DNA of 64,000 bases from Methylobacterium sp. BTF04 (GCF_010692745.1 NZ_JAAHTB010000021.1:1-64000), one strand, 5' to 3'; positions 35,726-48,010 are shown, counted from the stretch's first letter. Program-made: numbers and translations. Notes: generated by a model from the sequence alone, not told the origin.

Positions 35726-37021
35726 TCAGGTCCCCGTGCGAACCCGCATCCGGGTCTCCGCCTCGACGGAAGCAAGAAGGATGCAGACCGCGATACCCTC
35801 GCCCGCTGCCGTGACCTCGGTGAGGCTCGGGTAGGTGGGCGCGAGGCGCAGCACGCTGTCCTCGGGGTCTTTGCCATGCGGCGAGGTCGCCCCGGCCGGG
35901 GTCAGGGCGATGCCGGCGTCCTTGGCGAGCCGGACCACCTCGGTGGCCGTGCCCGCACGCGCCGCGACGGTGATGAAGTATCCGCCCTTGGGCTTGGTCC
36001 ACTGCGCCGCGCCGGTGCCCGCGAGATGCCGGTCGAGGGCGGCGTCCACCGCGGCAAATTTCGGGGTCAGCAGGGCGCGGTGCGCATCCATATGGGCGGT
36101 GAGCCCGGCGCCGTCCCGCAGGAAGCGCAGGTGGCGCAGCTGGTTGAGCTTGTCCGGGCCGATGGTGCGCTTGCCCGCGCGCGCGAGGTACCAGCGCACG
36201 TTCTCGGGCGATCCGGCGAAGAACGCGAGCCCAGCCCCGGCCAGCGTGATCTTCGAGGTCGAGGCGAAGATGAAGGCGCGGTCCGGATGACCGGCTTCGG
36301 CGCAGAGGGCGAGGATATCGGGAATCGCGACCGGGTCTGGCGTCAGGTGGTGCACCGCGTAGGCGTTGTCCCAGAACAGCCGGAAGTCCGGCGCGCCGGT
36401 CTTCATGGTGGCCAGCCGCCGCGCGGTCTCGTCCGAATAGGTCTCGCCCGACGGATTCGCGTATTTGGGGACGCACCACATGCCCTTCACCGCCGGATCG
36501 GCGGCATGCCGCTCGACCACGTCCATGTCGGGGCCGTGGCCGGTCATCGGCACCGGGATCATGCGGATGCCGTAGGCCTCGCACAGGGCGAAGTGGCGGT
36601 CGTAGCCCGGCACCGGACACAGGAAGGCGATGTCGGATTCGCGCGACCACGGCTGCACCGAGCCCGGCATGCCCTTCAAGAGCGCCCACACGATGGTGTC
36701 GTGCATCAGCGCCAGGCTCGAATTGTCACCGACCACGATCTGGTCGGCGGGGGCATCGAGGAGATGCGTGAACAGCGCCCGGACCTCCGCCACGCCCTGC
36801 TGGCCGCCGTAATTGCGGGCATCCTCGCCGGCCTGGGTGACATAATCGGCGTTGCCGTGCAGCCCCAGCATCGCCGAGGCGAGATCGAGCTGCTCGGGCG
36901 AGGGCTTTCCCCGCGTCATGTCGAGCTTGAGCCCGCGGGCCTTGAAGGCCTCGTAGGCCGCGCGCGCCCGGCCGTGCAGGTCCGCGAGATCGGCATCGGT
37001 CCGCTCGGCGATGGTGGTCAT
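35726..37021 (-). CDS. Aminotransferase, class I subgroup Ic (aspartate aminotransferase-like)
   Basis: This is a 431-residue PLP enzyme. The N-terminal LKLDMTRGKPSPEQLDL (about 31-47) is diagnostic of the Ic subgroup typified by Corynebacterium AspT. CVPKYANPSGETYS (about 183-196) and FWDNAYAVHHL follow, and the PLP-binding lysine is K257 in FASTSKITLAGAGLAF. The C-terminal Arg for the substrate carboxylate is in SVLRLAPTYPS. Aspartate-oxoglutarate amino transfer is the best guess, but substrate range in this subgroup is broad. The protein is cytosolic. It is separated from neighbours and has no obvious operon partner. Confidence 0.88.
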   Translation of the reverse strand: MTTIAERTDADLADLHGRARAAYEAFKARGLKLDMTRGKPSPEQLDLASAMLGLHGNADYVTQAGEDARNYGGQQGVAEVRALFTHLLDAPADQIVVGDNSSLALMHDTIVWALLKGMPGSVQPWSRESDIAFLCPVPGYDRHFALCEAYGIRMIPVPMTGHGPDMDVVERHAADPAVKGMWCVPKYANPSGETYSDETARRLATMKTGAPDFRLFWDNAYAVHHLTPDPVAIPDILALCAEAGHPDRAFIFASTSKITLAGAGLAFFAGSPENVRWYLARAGKRTIGPDKLNQLRHLRFLRDGAGLTAHMDAHRALLTPKFAAVDAALDRHLAGTGAAQWTKPKGGYFITVAARAGTATEVVRLAKDAGIALTPAGATSPHGKDPEDSVLRLAPTYPSLTEVTAAGEGIAVCILLASVEAETRMRVRTGT

Positions 37022-37095
37022 GGTCTGGCGCCCCGGATGGCCGTGCGAGGATGAGGATTATGCGGGGCGCACCATGGCCTCTCGCACCGTCCGCG

Positions 37096-37977
37096 TCACC
37101 CCGCCTGCGCTGCGTTCCAGGCCGCCCTGCCCTGCGCGTCGAGCGCTGCGAACTCCGCGTCGCTCAAGGAGAGGTCCGCGCCCTTCATGTTGTCCGCCAG
37201 ATGTGCGGGATCGCCGGTACCGGGGATCGGCAGCATCACGGGCGCGCGCTTCAGGAGCCATGCCAGCGCCACGGCCCCGTCGCTCGCCCCATGGGCCTTG
37301 GCGATCTCGGACAGGACCGAGCCGTCGCGGGCGAGGGCGCCGCGGGCCAGGGGCGCCCAGGGGATGAAGCCGATGCCGTGGGCGGTGCAATGGTCCAGGA
37401 CCGCCTCGGAGGTGCGGTCGACGAGGTTGTACTGGTTCTGTACCGTGGCGACGGGGAAGAACGTTTGTGCGGCCGCGATGTCGTCCACCGAGACTTCGCT
37501 GAGGCCGACATGGCGGATCAGGCCTTCTTCCCGCATGGCGGCGATCACCGCGAACTGCGCCTCGCGCGGCACGTCGGGACCGATGCGGTGGAGCTGCCAC
37601 AGGTCGATGCGTTCGATCCGGAGCCGCCGCAGGCTCATCAGCACGCATTGGCGCAGGTAGTCGGGGTTGCCCACCGGGCGCCAGATGTCCGGCCCGTGCC
37701 GGGTGAGGCCGCCCTTCGTGGCGATGACGAGATTTTTATAGGGGTGGAGCACCTCGGCGATCAGGTCCTCGCTGACGAACGGGCCGTAGCTGTCGGCCGT
37801 ATCGATGAGGTCGATGCCGAGTTCCGGCACGCGCGCGAGGGTGGCCTTGGCCGCGGCCCGGTCGGCGGGCTCGCCCCAGATGCCCTGGCCGGTGATGCGC
37901 ATGGCCCCGAAGCCGAGGCGGTGGACGGGCATATCTCCGCCGATGGCGAAGGTACCGGACGCGTGGGCGCTGGGCAT
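37096..37977 (-). CDS. Aldo/keto reductase
   Basis: This 293-residue (beta/alpha)8 NADPH-dependent oxidoreductase has catalytic tetrad elements Asp in DTADSYG (with Tyr in the same motif), Lys in ATKGG and His in WQLHRIGP. The NADP-binding C-terminal part reads [15 protein letters not shown]. The start at 37977 follows a gaggag box 6 bp upstream, a strong RBS. The closest well-known subgroup is the oxidoreductase set related to AKR from plant-associated bacteria. Substrate cannot be deduced. It lies alone between the aminotransferase and a DegP protease. Confidence 0.9.
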   Translation of the reverse strand: MPSAHASGTFAIGGDMPVHRLGFGAMRITGQGIWGEPADRAAAKATLARVPELGIDLIDTADSYGPFVSEDLIAEVLHPYKNLVIATKGGLTRHGPDIWRPVGNPDYLRQCVLMSLRRLRIERIDLWQLHRIGPDVPREAQFAVIAAMREEGLIRHVGLSEVSVDDIAAAQTFFPVATVQNQYNLVDRTSEAVLDHCTAHGIGFIPWAPLARGALARDGSVLSEIAKAHGASDGAVALAWLLKRAPVMLPIPGTGDPAHLADNMKGADLSLSDAEFAALDAQGRAAWNAAQAG

Positions 37978-38069
37978 GGGAACTCCTCGGGTGGCGAGAC
38001 GGTCTCCAGACATATGACTCTGTGCGGGGCGCGGACGAGGCCGCAGCCCGTGCGCTGGCGCACTCAAAC

Positions 38070-38099
38070 GGAAAGCCGGCCCCATGGGAGCCGGCTTCC
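38070..38099 (-). terminator. Hairpin between degP and the aldo/keto reductase gene
   Basis: ggaaagccggc and gccggcttcc form a 10-bp stem with one bulged A and a 9-nt loop. On the minus strand it lies about 85 bp after the degP stop, followed by a short partial U-tract. It is probably the degP terminator. Confidence 0.5.
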
Positions 38100-38182
38100 G
38101 GTGAGGATCTGGAGCGAAGGCCGGCACCGCGCCGCCGTCGCGAGCCCAACCCGATGCGATCGATCGGAGTGGGCCCGGGAGA

Positions 38183-39736
38183 CTAGCCGGCCTTGTTCAG
38201 GGCCACCGCCACGAAGCGGGTGACGCCCTTGGCGCTCTTGACCCGCATCAGCACGGCCTTGCGGCCGCTCGACTCGGCGGAGCGGATGCGCTCGGCGACC
38301 TCGGAGGGCTTCGAGACGCTGGAACCCGCGACATCGAGGATGATGTCGCCCTGCTCGATGCCCTTGGCTGCGGCCGGGCCGTCGGGATCGACGTCCATCA
38401 CTGCGACGCCTTCGTCACCGGCACCGACTTCCGACGCCGGAGCGAGGCTGAGGCCGAGGCGCGGCTGGCCGTCCGAGGACGAACCGCGGCTGCTGCCGCC
38501 CGACGCCTTCGGGTCGTTGGGCAAGGCGCCGAGTTCCACCGTGGCGGTGTCGGACTTGCCGGCCCGCAGGTAGGCGAGCTCGACCTTGGCGCCGGGCTTG
38601 AGACCGGCGATCTTGCGCGAGAGCTCCTTGGCGTCGTTGATCGCACTGCCGTTGACCGACTCGATCACGTCGCCGGACTTGAGGCCCGCCTTGGCGGCCG
38701 GGGTGCCGGGCTCGGCATGGTCGACGAGCGCGCCCTTGGCCTTGTCGAGGCCGAGGCCGTCGGCGATGTCCTTCGTCACCGGCTGGACCTGGACGCCGAG
38801 ATAGCCACGCGCCACCTTGCCGTCGGCCCGGAGCTGATCGACCACCGCCTGCACGGTCTCGGCGGGGATGGCGAAGGCCAGACCGACGCTGCCGCCCGAC
38901 GGGGAGGCGATGGCGGTGTTCACGCCCACCACCTCGCCGCCGACGTTGAAGGTCGGGCCGCCCGAATTGCCCTTGTTGATCGGCGCGTCGATCTGCAGGA
39001 AGTCGTCGTAGGGGCCGGCGCCGATGTCGCGGCCGCGGGCCGAGACGATGCCGGCGGTGACGGTGCCGCCGAGGCCGAACGGGTTGCCGATGGCCACCAC
39101 CCAGTCACCGACGCGGGGCGCCGACTTGCTGAGCGACACGTACGGGAACGGACCGCCGTCGGTGATCTTGAGCAGCGCCAGATCGGTCTTGGGATCCTTG
39201 CCGATGACCTTGGCGTCGAGGGTGCGGTTGTCGTCCAGGGTCACCTGTACGGTCTTGGCGTGGTCGACCACGTGGTTGTTGGTCACGACGTAACCGTCGG
39301 CCGAGATGATGAAGCCGGAGCCCATGGCGCCGCGCTGGCCCTGGCGCTTGGGGGCCTGACCGCCGAAGCCGGGGCCGCCCTGCCCGCCTTGTCCGCCCTG
39401 CCCGTTCTGGCCGAAGCGCTTGAGGAACTCGCGCAATTGCGGCGGTGCGTTCTCCATGCCGCGGCCGCTCGGGCCATCGCTGTCGTCCTCGGATTCGGCG
39501 CTGTCGTCGAGCTTGACCTTCACCGCGACGACGCCGGGCTTCACCTTGTCGACGACGGTGGCGAAGGAGCCCGGCGGATGATCCGGGGTCTCGATGGGAT
39601 TCTTGGAGAGGGCCTGGGCGTAGGCGGGCGTGGCCTGCTGGGTGAGGCCGATTCCTGCGGCGCCCGACGCCACGAGGGCGGCCACGGCGACGGAGGCGAG
39701 GGCGTTGCGGCGCAGGCGGTTCGGCTGGACGGTCAT
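38183..39736 (-). CDS. degP: DegP/HtrA-type periplasmic serine protease (Do family)
   Basis: This is a 517-residue periplasmic quality-control protease/chaperone. A signal peptide is followed by a mature start near [10 protein letters not shown]. The catalytic triad is H155 (TNNHVVDH), D185 (KTDLALLK) and S258 (NKGNSGGP). Two PDZ domains lie at about 295-385 ([22 protein letters not shown]) and about 420-515 ([22 protein letters not shown]). An extended acidic and Gly/Gln-rich insertion (about 77-130: SEDDSDGPS, then [10 protein letters not shown]) sits before the protease core, in the loop LA region, and is longer than in Escherichia DegP. It is transcribed alone. Confidence 0.93.
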   Translation of the reverse strand: MTVQPNRLRRNALASVAVAALVASGAAGIGLTQQATPAYAQALSKNPIETPDHPPGSFATVVDKVKPGVVAVKVKLDDSAESEDDSDGPSGRGMENAPPQLREFLKRFGQNGQGGQGGQGGPGFGGQAPKRQGQRGAMGSGFIISADGYVVTNNHVVDHAKTVQVTLDDNRTLDAKVIGKDPKTDLALLKITDGGPFPYVSLSKSAPRVGDWVVAIGNPFGLGGTVTAGIVSARGRDIGAGPYDDFLQIDAPINKGNSGGPTFNVGGEVVGVNTAIASPSGGSVGLAFAIPAETVQAVVDQLRADGKVARGYLGVQVQPVTKDIADGLGLDKAKGALVDHAEPGTPAAKAGLKSGDVIESVNGSAINDAKELSRKIAGLKPGAKVELAYLRAGKSDTATVELGALPNDPKASGGSSRGSSSDGQPRLGLSLAPASEVGAGDEGVAVMDVDPDGPAAAKGIEQGDIILDVAGSSVSKPSEVAERIRSAESSGRKAVLMRVKSAKGVTRFVAVALNKAG

Positions 39737-39821
39737 CGTGGTCTCCGGATCAGGGGGCCGCTGGGGCGGGCCGTGATCCCGGTTCTAGCGACGCTCGCCT
39801 GACCCGTTCGTGGCGCGAAGA

Positions 39822-40555
39822 TTACGGTTTGGACAGGTTGGGCTGGTCGGGCATGGGGGCGGGCTGCGGCACCAGCCCAGCGCGCCAGCGCAGGTCGAGA
39901 AGCAGGCCGAGCGGATGGGTGTCGAGCATCGGCGTGATCGGCAGGCCGGCGGCGTTGAGGAGCCGGGCCGCCCAATGATTGCAGACGTTCGCATACGAGA
40001 AGCGCCCCAGCCCCTCGTAGAACAGGCTCGGCCCGTAGAGGCCGGGACCACTGGCCACCGGCTGGCCGCCCTCGAGGCGAAAACTCGCTTCGAGCCGGGC
40101 GAGGAGCCGCGCCAGTCCGGCCGGGGAGACCCGCACGGTGACGAGGTCCGAATACGGAAAGCTGGCGCGGGTGCTCTGCCAGAGCCCCACCACCTGGATA
40201 ATTCCATCGCTCCCGCCCGGCGTGAACAGCGCTTTGAGCGCGAGCCCGGCATCGAACTGCGCCAGGGTCGGGGTCGCCCGGTAGAATTTCGCCTCGCCCC
40301 AGCCGAACTCGATGTTTGGATAGGCGCCAAAGCGCGTGGCGATGCTGCGCAGGGCCGGTCCGGCCCCCTCCCCGGTCAGGGCCTCGCGCGGGATGACGAG
40401 GCCCGAATGCCAGCCATGGCTGACGAGTTCGAGTGTGCGTGACTCCGCCCCGCTCGCCGGAAACAAGCCCGGGTCGCCGGGGCTCGCCGTGAGGAACACG
40501 GCGAGCAGCAGAAGTCCGAGCAGGCCGAGGGCGGAGGCGGCCAGCCGACGCAGGA

Positions 40556-40559
<4 letters not shown>
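39822..40559 (-). CDS. DUF2459 (TIGR02117-type) membrane-anchored protein
   Basis: This is a 245-residue protein with an N-terminal signal-anchor (ALGLLGLLLLAVFLTA). It matches the DUF2459 pattern: LVSHGWHSGLVIPREAL (about 45-61) with a conserved His, WGEAKFYRATP in the middle, and NVCNHWAARLLNAAGLPITP near the end with Cys and His. This Cys/His combination resembles an NlpC-like peptidase fold, which is my inference only. The family was first named for its occurrence near urease genes. Its start overlaps the valS stop by 4 bp (ATGA), so it is translated with valS. Confidence 0.85.
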
Positions 40560-43294
<2,735 letters not shown>

Positions 43295-43387
43295 GGGCTT
43301 GGTCGGGTCACTGGTGCGGGCGGATCGCGGTGGCCCGCTTTCAACCCGTCAGGCCCGTCCCGTCAACACCGGACGCCGCTGACGGTG

Positions 43388-44011
43388 TCAGCGCCCGCGG
43401 GCGACGCGCTCGATCTCGGCGCGGACGAGGCGCTCCACCATGGTCGGCAGGTTCTCGTCGAGCCAGCTTTTCAGCATCGGCCGGAGCATGTCCTGCACGA
43501 GGTCTTCCAGGGTCCGGGCATTGCCGCTCAACACCGTGTTGGACAGCATGTGGAAGGCCTGGGCCACGCTGGCATCGGTGACCGCCGAGGTCAGGCGCTC
43601 CTGGGGCGTCGACAGCTGTAGCGGCTGAGGCTCAGGCTCCCGGTAGACCGGCTGGGGCGCAGGCCGCGGCGGCTCCGGCGCAGGGGCGGCCCGGACGGGT
43701 GGAAGCGGCTCGGGCTCGGGCTCGTCGTCGAACGAGATGGCATCGAAGTCGATCTGCCCGTCATCGTCGCGCGGGGCTTCCCGGAACGCGCTTTCGGGCT
43801 CCGCGAAGGCGATGGGCTTGCGCACCGGCTGCGCGACTTCGGCCAGATCGAGCACGTCGTCGTTCTCGGGCGCCGGGGCGGAGAGCGGCGGTTCCGCGCC
43901 CTCGGCCTTGGCGTTCTGATCGTCGGCGATGATGCGGCGGATGGAGGCGAGAATTTCCTCCATCGACGGCTCTTGGGACTTGTCCGGTACCTTGGGGCTC
44001 GCTGCACTCAT
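43388..44011 (-). CDS. popZ: PopZ-family polar organizing protein (DUF2497)
   Basis: This is a 207-residue protein. An N-terminal helix EPSMEEILASIRRIIADDQ (about 14-32) is the partner-binding region of PopZ. A long acidic, proline-rich disordered middle follows (about 40-130, rich in PEPEPLPP). The C-terminal helices are the oligomerisation module (about 140-205: DASVAQAFHMLSNTVL, LEDLVQDMLRPMLKSWLDENLP). PopZ forms a polar condensate that anchors chromosome centromeres and recruits cell-cycle regulators in Alphaproteobacteria. Gene order pcm-tolC-popZ-valS is conserved in Hyphomicrobiales, which strengthens the call. Confidence 0.93.
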   Translation of the reverse strand: MSAASPKVPDKSQEPSMEEILASIRRIIADDQNAKAEGAEPPLSAPAPENDDVLDLAEVAQPVRKPIAFAEPESAFREAPRDDDGQIDFDAISFDDEPEPEPLPPVRAAPAPEPPRPAPQPVYREPEPQPLQLSTPQERLTSAVTDASVAQAFHMLSNTVLSGNARTLEDLVQDMLRPMLKSWLDENLPTMVERLVRAEIERVARGR

Positions 44012-44198
44012 CCGGACGATGCTCGGGGTCAGGGGAAACGGTTTACGACGATGCGTAGTATTTCACGCCTCACACCGGACAGAAAGCGCACCGGGAGCCA
44101 GGACACGGGATAAGCCGGCTGGTCCGAGCCGGTTCGTCACGAAATCGGCGCGGCGGTTTTTCGTCAGGCCGGACGCCTCCGCCCCATTCCGAGACGGA

Positions 44199-45593
44199 CT
44201 AGCGCCCGTCGGGGGTGCGAAGGCCGTACCAGAGGTCCTTGACCTGATCGAAGTGCTCCTTCGGGCTGTAGTAAGCCACCGGGATCGAGGTGTAGCGCAC
44301 GGTGAGACGGCCCACCGCCTGGACGACACCGTAGGAGAACACCACCCGGTCGCGCTGGGCGAGGATGAGGTTCACGCGGGCGTTCAGGAGTTCCTGCTGC
44401 GCGTTCAGGACGTCGAGGGTGGTGCGCTGGCCGACGCGGGCTTCCTCGCGCACGCCGTTCAGCGCCACTTCGTTGGCCTGGACCTGCGCCTGGGAGGCGA
44501 GCACCTGGGCCTTCGCGGCTTCGAGCCGGCCCCAGGCGGTGACGATGGCGGAGCGGATCTGATCGCGGATGTCCTCGGCCTCGAGCCGGCGCTGGCCTTC
44601 GGTCTCCTTGGCCTGGCGGACCAGCGAGTAGGTCTGGCCGCCCTCGTAGAGCGGGATCGAGAGCCTGCCGACGATGGAGGCGGTGACGCCGTTATCGCCC
44701 GGGAACTGCGCGTCGTAGCGCTGGGCGACCGAGCCCTGCAGGCCGGCCGTCGGATAGAGCTGGCCTTCGTAGACCTTCACCTGAGCGGCGGCGACATCCA
44801 CCGCGTGCAGGGCGGCGAGAATCTGCGGGTGTTCTTTGAGCCCGATGGAGATCGAGCTGTCGAGATTGGCCGGGACGAAGCGATCGAGCGGCCGCCCGGG
44901 GGCGAGCTGGCGCGGCTCGACGCCGATATAGCGCCGGTAATTGCCGATGCTGGCGCGCAGGGTGGCCTCGGCGCTGCTCACGTTCGAGCGGGCGCCGGCG
45001 AGGCGCGCCTCGGCCTGGGCCACGTCGGTGCGGGTCACCTCACCGACGTTGAAGCGGTCGCGGGTCTGGCGCAGCTGCTCTTCGAGCACTTCGACGTTGT
45101 TGCGCTGCAGCTCCAGGGTCGCGGTGTCGCTCAGGACGAACATGTACGCCTGGGCGGCGTTGAACAGGGTGTTCATCTCGGTGGCGCGCAGCGCCTCGCG
45201 TGCGCCGAGCACGCCCGATTCCGCCCGCCGGGTCTGGTTGTCGGTCTGAAAGCCGTTGAACAGGGTCTGGTTGACGGTAATGCCGGCGCCGCCCGGCTTC
45301 GTCACCTGGTTCAGGTTGAAGCCGCTGAAACGGCCCTGTTGCTGCGACAGGCCGATGTCGGCCTCGACGTTCACGGTCGGACGATAGCCGGATTTCGCCT
45401 GCGCCACGTTTTCGTCGGTGGCGCGCAGGCTCGCACGGTTGGAGTTCAGCGTCGGATTCGCGCCATAGGCACGCGCCAACGCACTCTCCAGCGTCTCCGC
45501 CGTAGCGGGACGTGCGGCGACCAGCGCCAGTGCGGCGATCCCTACGAGCGACAGCCCGTTCAGGATCGCAGGTTTCCGTTCTTTCACGTTCAT
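44199..45593 (-). CDS. tolC: TolC-family outer-membrane channel
   Basis: This is a 464-residue outer-membrane efflux/secretion duct. The signal peptide includes GLSLVGIAALALVAARPATA, cut before ETLESALARAYG. The long helical alpha-tunnel segments carry repeat text such as ANPTLNSNRASLRATDENVAQAKSG and FNVGEVTRTDVAQAEARLAG. The mature part resembles BepC/TolC used with type I secretion and RND pumps. The start at 45593 is preceded by ccgcaagggctg. It lies in the conserved order between pcm and popZ, but a 637-bp spacer separates it from pcm, so it has its own promoter. Confidence 0.93.
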   Translation of the reverse strand: MNVKERKPAILNGLSLVGIAALALVAARPATAETLESALARAYGANPTLNSNRASLRATDENVAQAKSGYRPTVNVEADIGLSQQQGRFSGFNLNQVTKPGGAGITVNQTLFNGFQTDNQTRRAESGVLGAREALRATEMNTLFNAAQAYMFVLSDTATLELQRNNVEVLEEQLRQTRDRFNVGEVTRTDVAQAEARLAGARSNVSSAEATLRASIGNYRRYIGVEPRQLAPGRPLDRFVPANLDSSISIGLKEHPQILAALHAVDVAAAQVKVYEGQLYPTAGLQGSVAQRYDAQFPGDNGVTASIVGRLSIPLYEGGQTYSLVRQAKETEGQRRLEAEDIRDQIRSAIVTAWGRLEAAKAQVLASQAQVQANEVALNGVREEARVGQRTTLDVLNAQQELLNARVNLILAQRDRVVFSYGVVQAVGRLTVRYTSIPVAYYSPKEHFDQVKDLWYGLRTPDGR

Positions 45594-46230
45594 CAGCCCT
45601 TGCGGTTTCTCGATGAACCGGTCGGTCACGTCATGCGACCGACGCGCCATAGGCGCATTCCGGGTTGCCCGCCTCAGACAGAAGTCTAGCCGAGGTTGCC
45701 GCCCTCGGCACAGGGGTGGTTTCCCTCCGCACGCTGAATCGTTGCGAGTGGCGCATAAAAGCGACACCGACGTTCGGCCGGGATCGGAGTATTCGCGTCT
45801 GTCACGCGACTGTCCTGCAAGCGAAAGGCGTTTGGATTGAATCAAAAGACGGCGGCGATGCGCGTAGATCAAGCATGAGACGTTCGCGCGAACGCTCCGA
45901 AGCTACGCGAGAGTCTTGGTTCAAAACGGGACATCGGTTTTCGACAGAAAGCCAACCGAAGAACACGCATTCGAAAAAACCAGCAGCGATACGTTAGTCG
46001 ATTCGATGCTTTGGAGCGACCGTGGGCAAAGTGAAATCCAGCGCGCGTCGAGACAGCAAAGCTATCGGGCAAGAGTCGTTGCGGCTCCCGATGGATCCGA
46101 CCACCGTTCCAAGACTTCGCTCTGCCGTGTTCCGACGACGCATCGGTCTCCATTGCAGCGGAGGGCTCTATCTCGGTTTACAATCGCCTGCTCTTCAGGC
46201 GAGCCGGCGTCCGCCGCGCTGCACAAGACT
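45594..46230. other. Long intergenic region upstream of tolC
   Basis: This 637-bp stretch lies between same-strand pcm and tolC and is markedly less GC-rich than its flanks. It contains a perfect 14-bp palindrome cgttcgcgcgaacg at 45881-45894, about 290 bp from the tolC start. Short frames present on both strands lack start signals and coding character. It probably carries the tolC promoter and possibly an undetected regulatory RNA. Confidence 0.4.
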
Positions 46231-46881
46231 TCAGAAAGCGAAGCCCGCCTCCACCGCGAAGGCATCCAGCAGCGGCAGGCTCGCGTCGAAGAGCGGACGC
46301 GCGCCGAAGGCATCGCCGGCACGGACGAACACGGTGGTCTTGGCCGCCCGGTCGCGGCCCATCACGCAGACGAGACGGCCGCCATCGGCGAGCTGGTCCA
46401 GCAGAGCCTGCGGCCGGACCTCGATGCGGCCGTTGATCAGGATGGCGTCGTAGGGCGCGCTCGCGGGGTTTCCGGCGTCGAGCGGTCCTGAGACGACCGC
46501 GACCCCGGTGAGGCCCGCGAGACGCTCGCGGGCGCCGGCGCAGAGCCCGGCATCCGATTCCAGGGCCGTCACCTGAGCGCCGAGCCGCTGCAGGAGCGCC
46601 GTGCCGTAGCCGTAGCCCGCCGCAACGTCGAGGACGCGCGTCCCGGGCAGGACAGTCAGCGACTGGATCATGCGGGCGAGCAGCATCGGCGCCGGCATGG
46701 CACGGCTGTGCGCATCGAGGCGCAGGGTCTGGTCGCTATAGGCGAAGTCCTCGCGGCCCGGCGGCACGAAGCGCTCGCGGGGGACGTCCTCGAACGCATC
46801 GAGTACCGCGATGTCGTTCACGTCGAAGGTCCGCAACTGACAATCGACCATGAGGCGTCGCGCCTGCGCGTAATCGAGCAT
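46231..46881 (-). CDS. pcm: Protein-L-isoaspartate O-methyltransferase family protein
   Basis: This is a 216-residue SAM-dependent methyltransferase of the PCMT family, which repairs L-isoaspartyl residues. It opens MLDYAQARRLMVDCQLRTFDVND, and the catalytic loop region FAYSDQTLRL is followed by AMPAPMLLARMIQ. The SAM-binding glycine motif is VLDVAAGYGYGTALL (83-97) and the substrate region is DAILINGRIE. Compared with Escherichia Pcm, the N-terminal substrate Ser/Thr motif is weaker, so true repair activity is not certain. The start at 46881 is preceded only weakly by an RBS. Confidence 0.88.
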   Translation of the reverse strand: MLDYAQARRLMVDCQLRTFDVNDIAVLDAFEDVPRERFVPPGREDFAYSDQTLRLDAHSRAMPAPMLLARMIQSLTVLPGTRVLDVAAGYGYGTALLQRLGAQVTALESDAGLCAGARERLAGLTGVAVVSGPLDAGNPASAPYDAILINGRIEVRPQALLDQLADGGRLVCVMGRDRAAKTTVFVRAGDAFGARPLFDASLPLLDAFAVEAGFAF

Positions 46882-47072
46882 GGATGTCGTCTTCCCTCGA
46901 CGCTGGTCGGCTGCCCGCATCGGCCCCCTCCTCACGGGAGGCCGCGCGGCAGCACTGAAAGCTCGGGCGTTGTCGGGGATGAAGCCCGAAAACGCAAGGT
47001 TTTCGCGATGCCGAAGCGGGATGCCGAGCGCACGGGTGGAGCTTGCGCGAACGGACACGGAAAGCGGGAAAT

Positions 47073-47146
47073 TGGAGGCCTCGCCCGGAATCGAACCGGG
47101 GTGCAAGGATTTGCAGTCCTCTGCGTAACCACTCCGCCACGAGGCC
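47073..47146 (-). tRNA. tRNA-Cys(GCA)
   Basis: A 74-nt minus-strand tRNA has acceptor ggcctcg/cgaggcc, discriminator U73 (an identity element for cysteine) and an encoded CCA at 47073-47075. The anticodon stem gagga/tcctt surrounds loop ctgcaaa, giving GCA. The T-arm is ccccggttcgattccggg. All invariant positions are in place. Confidence 0.97.
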
Positions 47147-47552
47147 TCTGTCGCGCGGACCCGTCGCAACGGGCCCCGATCTGCGATCCCCGACCGGGCG
47201 GCCGATCCGGGGAGAGCGGTCTCTAGCAGAGGCCCATGCCGATGGGCAACGCCCTTTTGCAAAGTCTCCGGGGCAATCGACTCCGGGGCAATCGACCGAA
47301 AGCGCCCGCGCGCGATTTTCCCCGGCCGCGATCGGCGGCACCCGCTGAAGCGGGCTCAGGCTTTGGCGCTGCGAAGCGCTTTTCGGACCGCCCGGCGACG
47401 CTCCGCCCGTCCGTCGCGCGGGAGGCGTCGCGCATCACGCCACAGGAGCGGTTTCGCCCTGGCGGGCAGGCCCGGGAGGGCGACGGAATCGTCGAAAGTC
47501 GGCACAAGACCCTTGCGTCCCGCGCCAGCGCTGTGTAGAGCCACCGCCGTGG
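47147..47552. other. Intergenic region between tRNA-Cys and tRNA-Asn
   Basis: This 406-bp GC-rich stretch lies between divergent tRNA genes. Apart from a duplicated 15-mer (47266-47295) I find no gene-like frame. The promoters of both tRNAs lie here. Confidence 0.4.
47266..47295. repeat. 15-bp tandem duplication
   Basis: ctccggggcaatcga occurs twice without a gap in the tRNA-Cys/tRNA-Asn spacer. It looks like slippage. Confidence 0.7.
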
Positions 47553-47628
47553 TCCCCGATAGCTCAGTTGGTAGAGCAAGCGACTGTTAATCGCTTTGTC
47601 GTAGGTTCGAGTCCTACTCGGGGAGCCA
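47553..47628 (+). tRNA. tRNA-Asn(GUU)
   Basis: A 76-nt plus-strand tRNA has acceptor tccccga/tcgggga, discriminator G and an encoded CCA at 47626-47628. The D-arm is agctcagttggtagagc, and the anticodon stem-loop gcgactgttaatcgc gives GTT. The T-arm is gtaggttcgagtcctac. Confidence 0.97.
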
Positions 47629-47630
47629 AT

Positions 47631-47690
47631 CCCTTTCAAAGACTGATAATCTCTTTCGAAGACTGCCAATATCCTTCGAAGACTGATTGT
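47631..47690. repeat. Three 20-bp tandem repeats behind tRNA-Asn
   Basis: Consecutive 20-mers starting at 47631, 47651 and 47671 share the core ctttc(a/g)aagactg followed by A/T-rich ends. The array begins 3 bp after the CCA of tRNA-Asn. It may be the trailer of the tRNA transcript or a relic of an integration site. Confidence 0.75.
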
Positions 47691-47933
47691 CCGGCCACTG
47701 ATCTTGGATCGTGGCGCGTCTCAGCTTCCGCGCACGCCGCCGCGCAGATCGACCCCCATCTTCATCTTCTGCGGATTCGCTCCGAGAAGCCTGCAGCGCA
47801 GGGCAGTCCGGTGCGTCTTGCCGATGCGTCGCCGGATGAGCCGCACGAGGGTTCAGAAACACTATGCGAGATTGGCCTGGCGGATTCGGGATCGCCTCTT
47901 GGCGACCGAATCTCAGCGTGCTTCAATGGCAAC

Positions 47934-48010
47934 GGCCAGGTGGGTGAGTGTTTAGCCAGGAGCCCCGCAAGGCTTCGCACGTTCGGTTCAAATCCGAACC
48001 CCGGCCTCCA
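47934..48010 (+). pseudogene. Aberrant tRNA-Cys-like sequence
   Basis: This 77-nt stretch aligns along its length with the nearby tRNA-Cys. It starts ggcc, shares gagtg..tta in the D-loop, carries gcaa at the anticodon, gcac and cggttc in the T-arm, and ends ggcctcca with U73 and CCA. Differences are structural. The acceptor has an A-C mismatch, and the 3' strand from T-loop to discriminator is 13 nt instead of 12. The best anticodon stem (gagcc/ggctt) leaves a 6-nt loop ccgcaa without U33. D-stem pairing is kept by paired changes (ggt/gcc). It is a decayed gene or a non-canonical tRNA. Confidence 0.6.

Noticed and set aside
45916..46491. 191-codon plus-strand frame across the pcm/tolC spacer
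   Set aside because: Half of it is the antisense of pcm, and the rest has no protein-like composition.
47631..47690. CRISPR-like array behind tRNA-Asn
   Set aside because: Three diverged 20-mers with no spacers.
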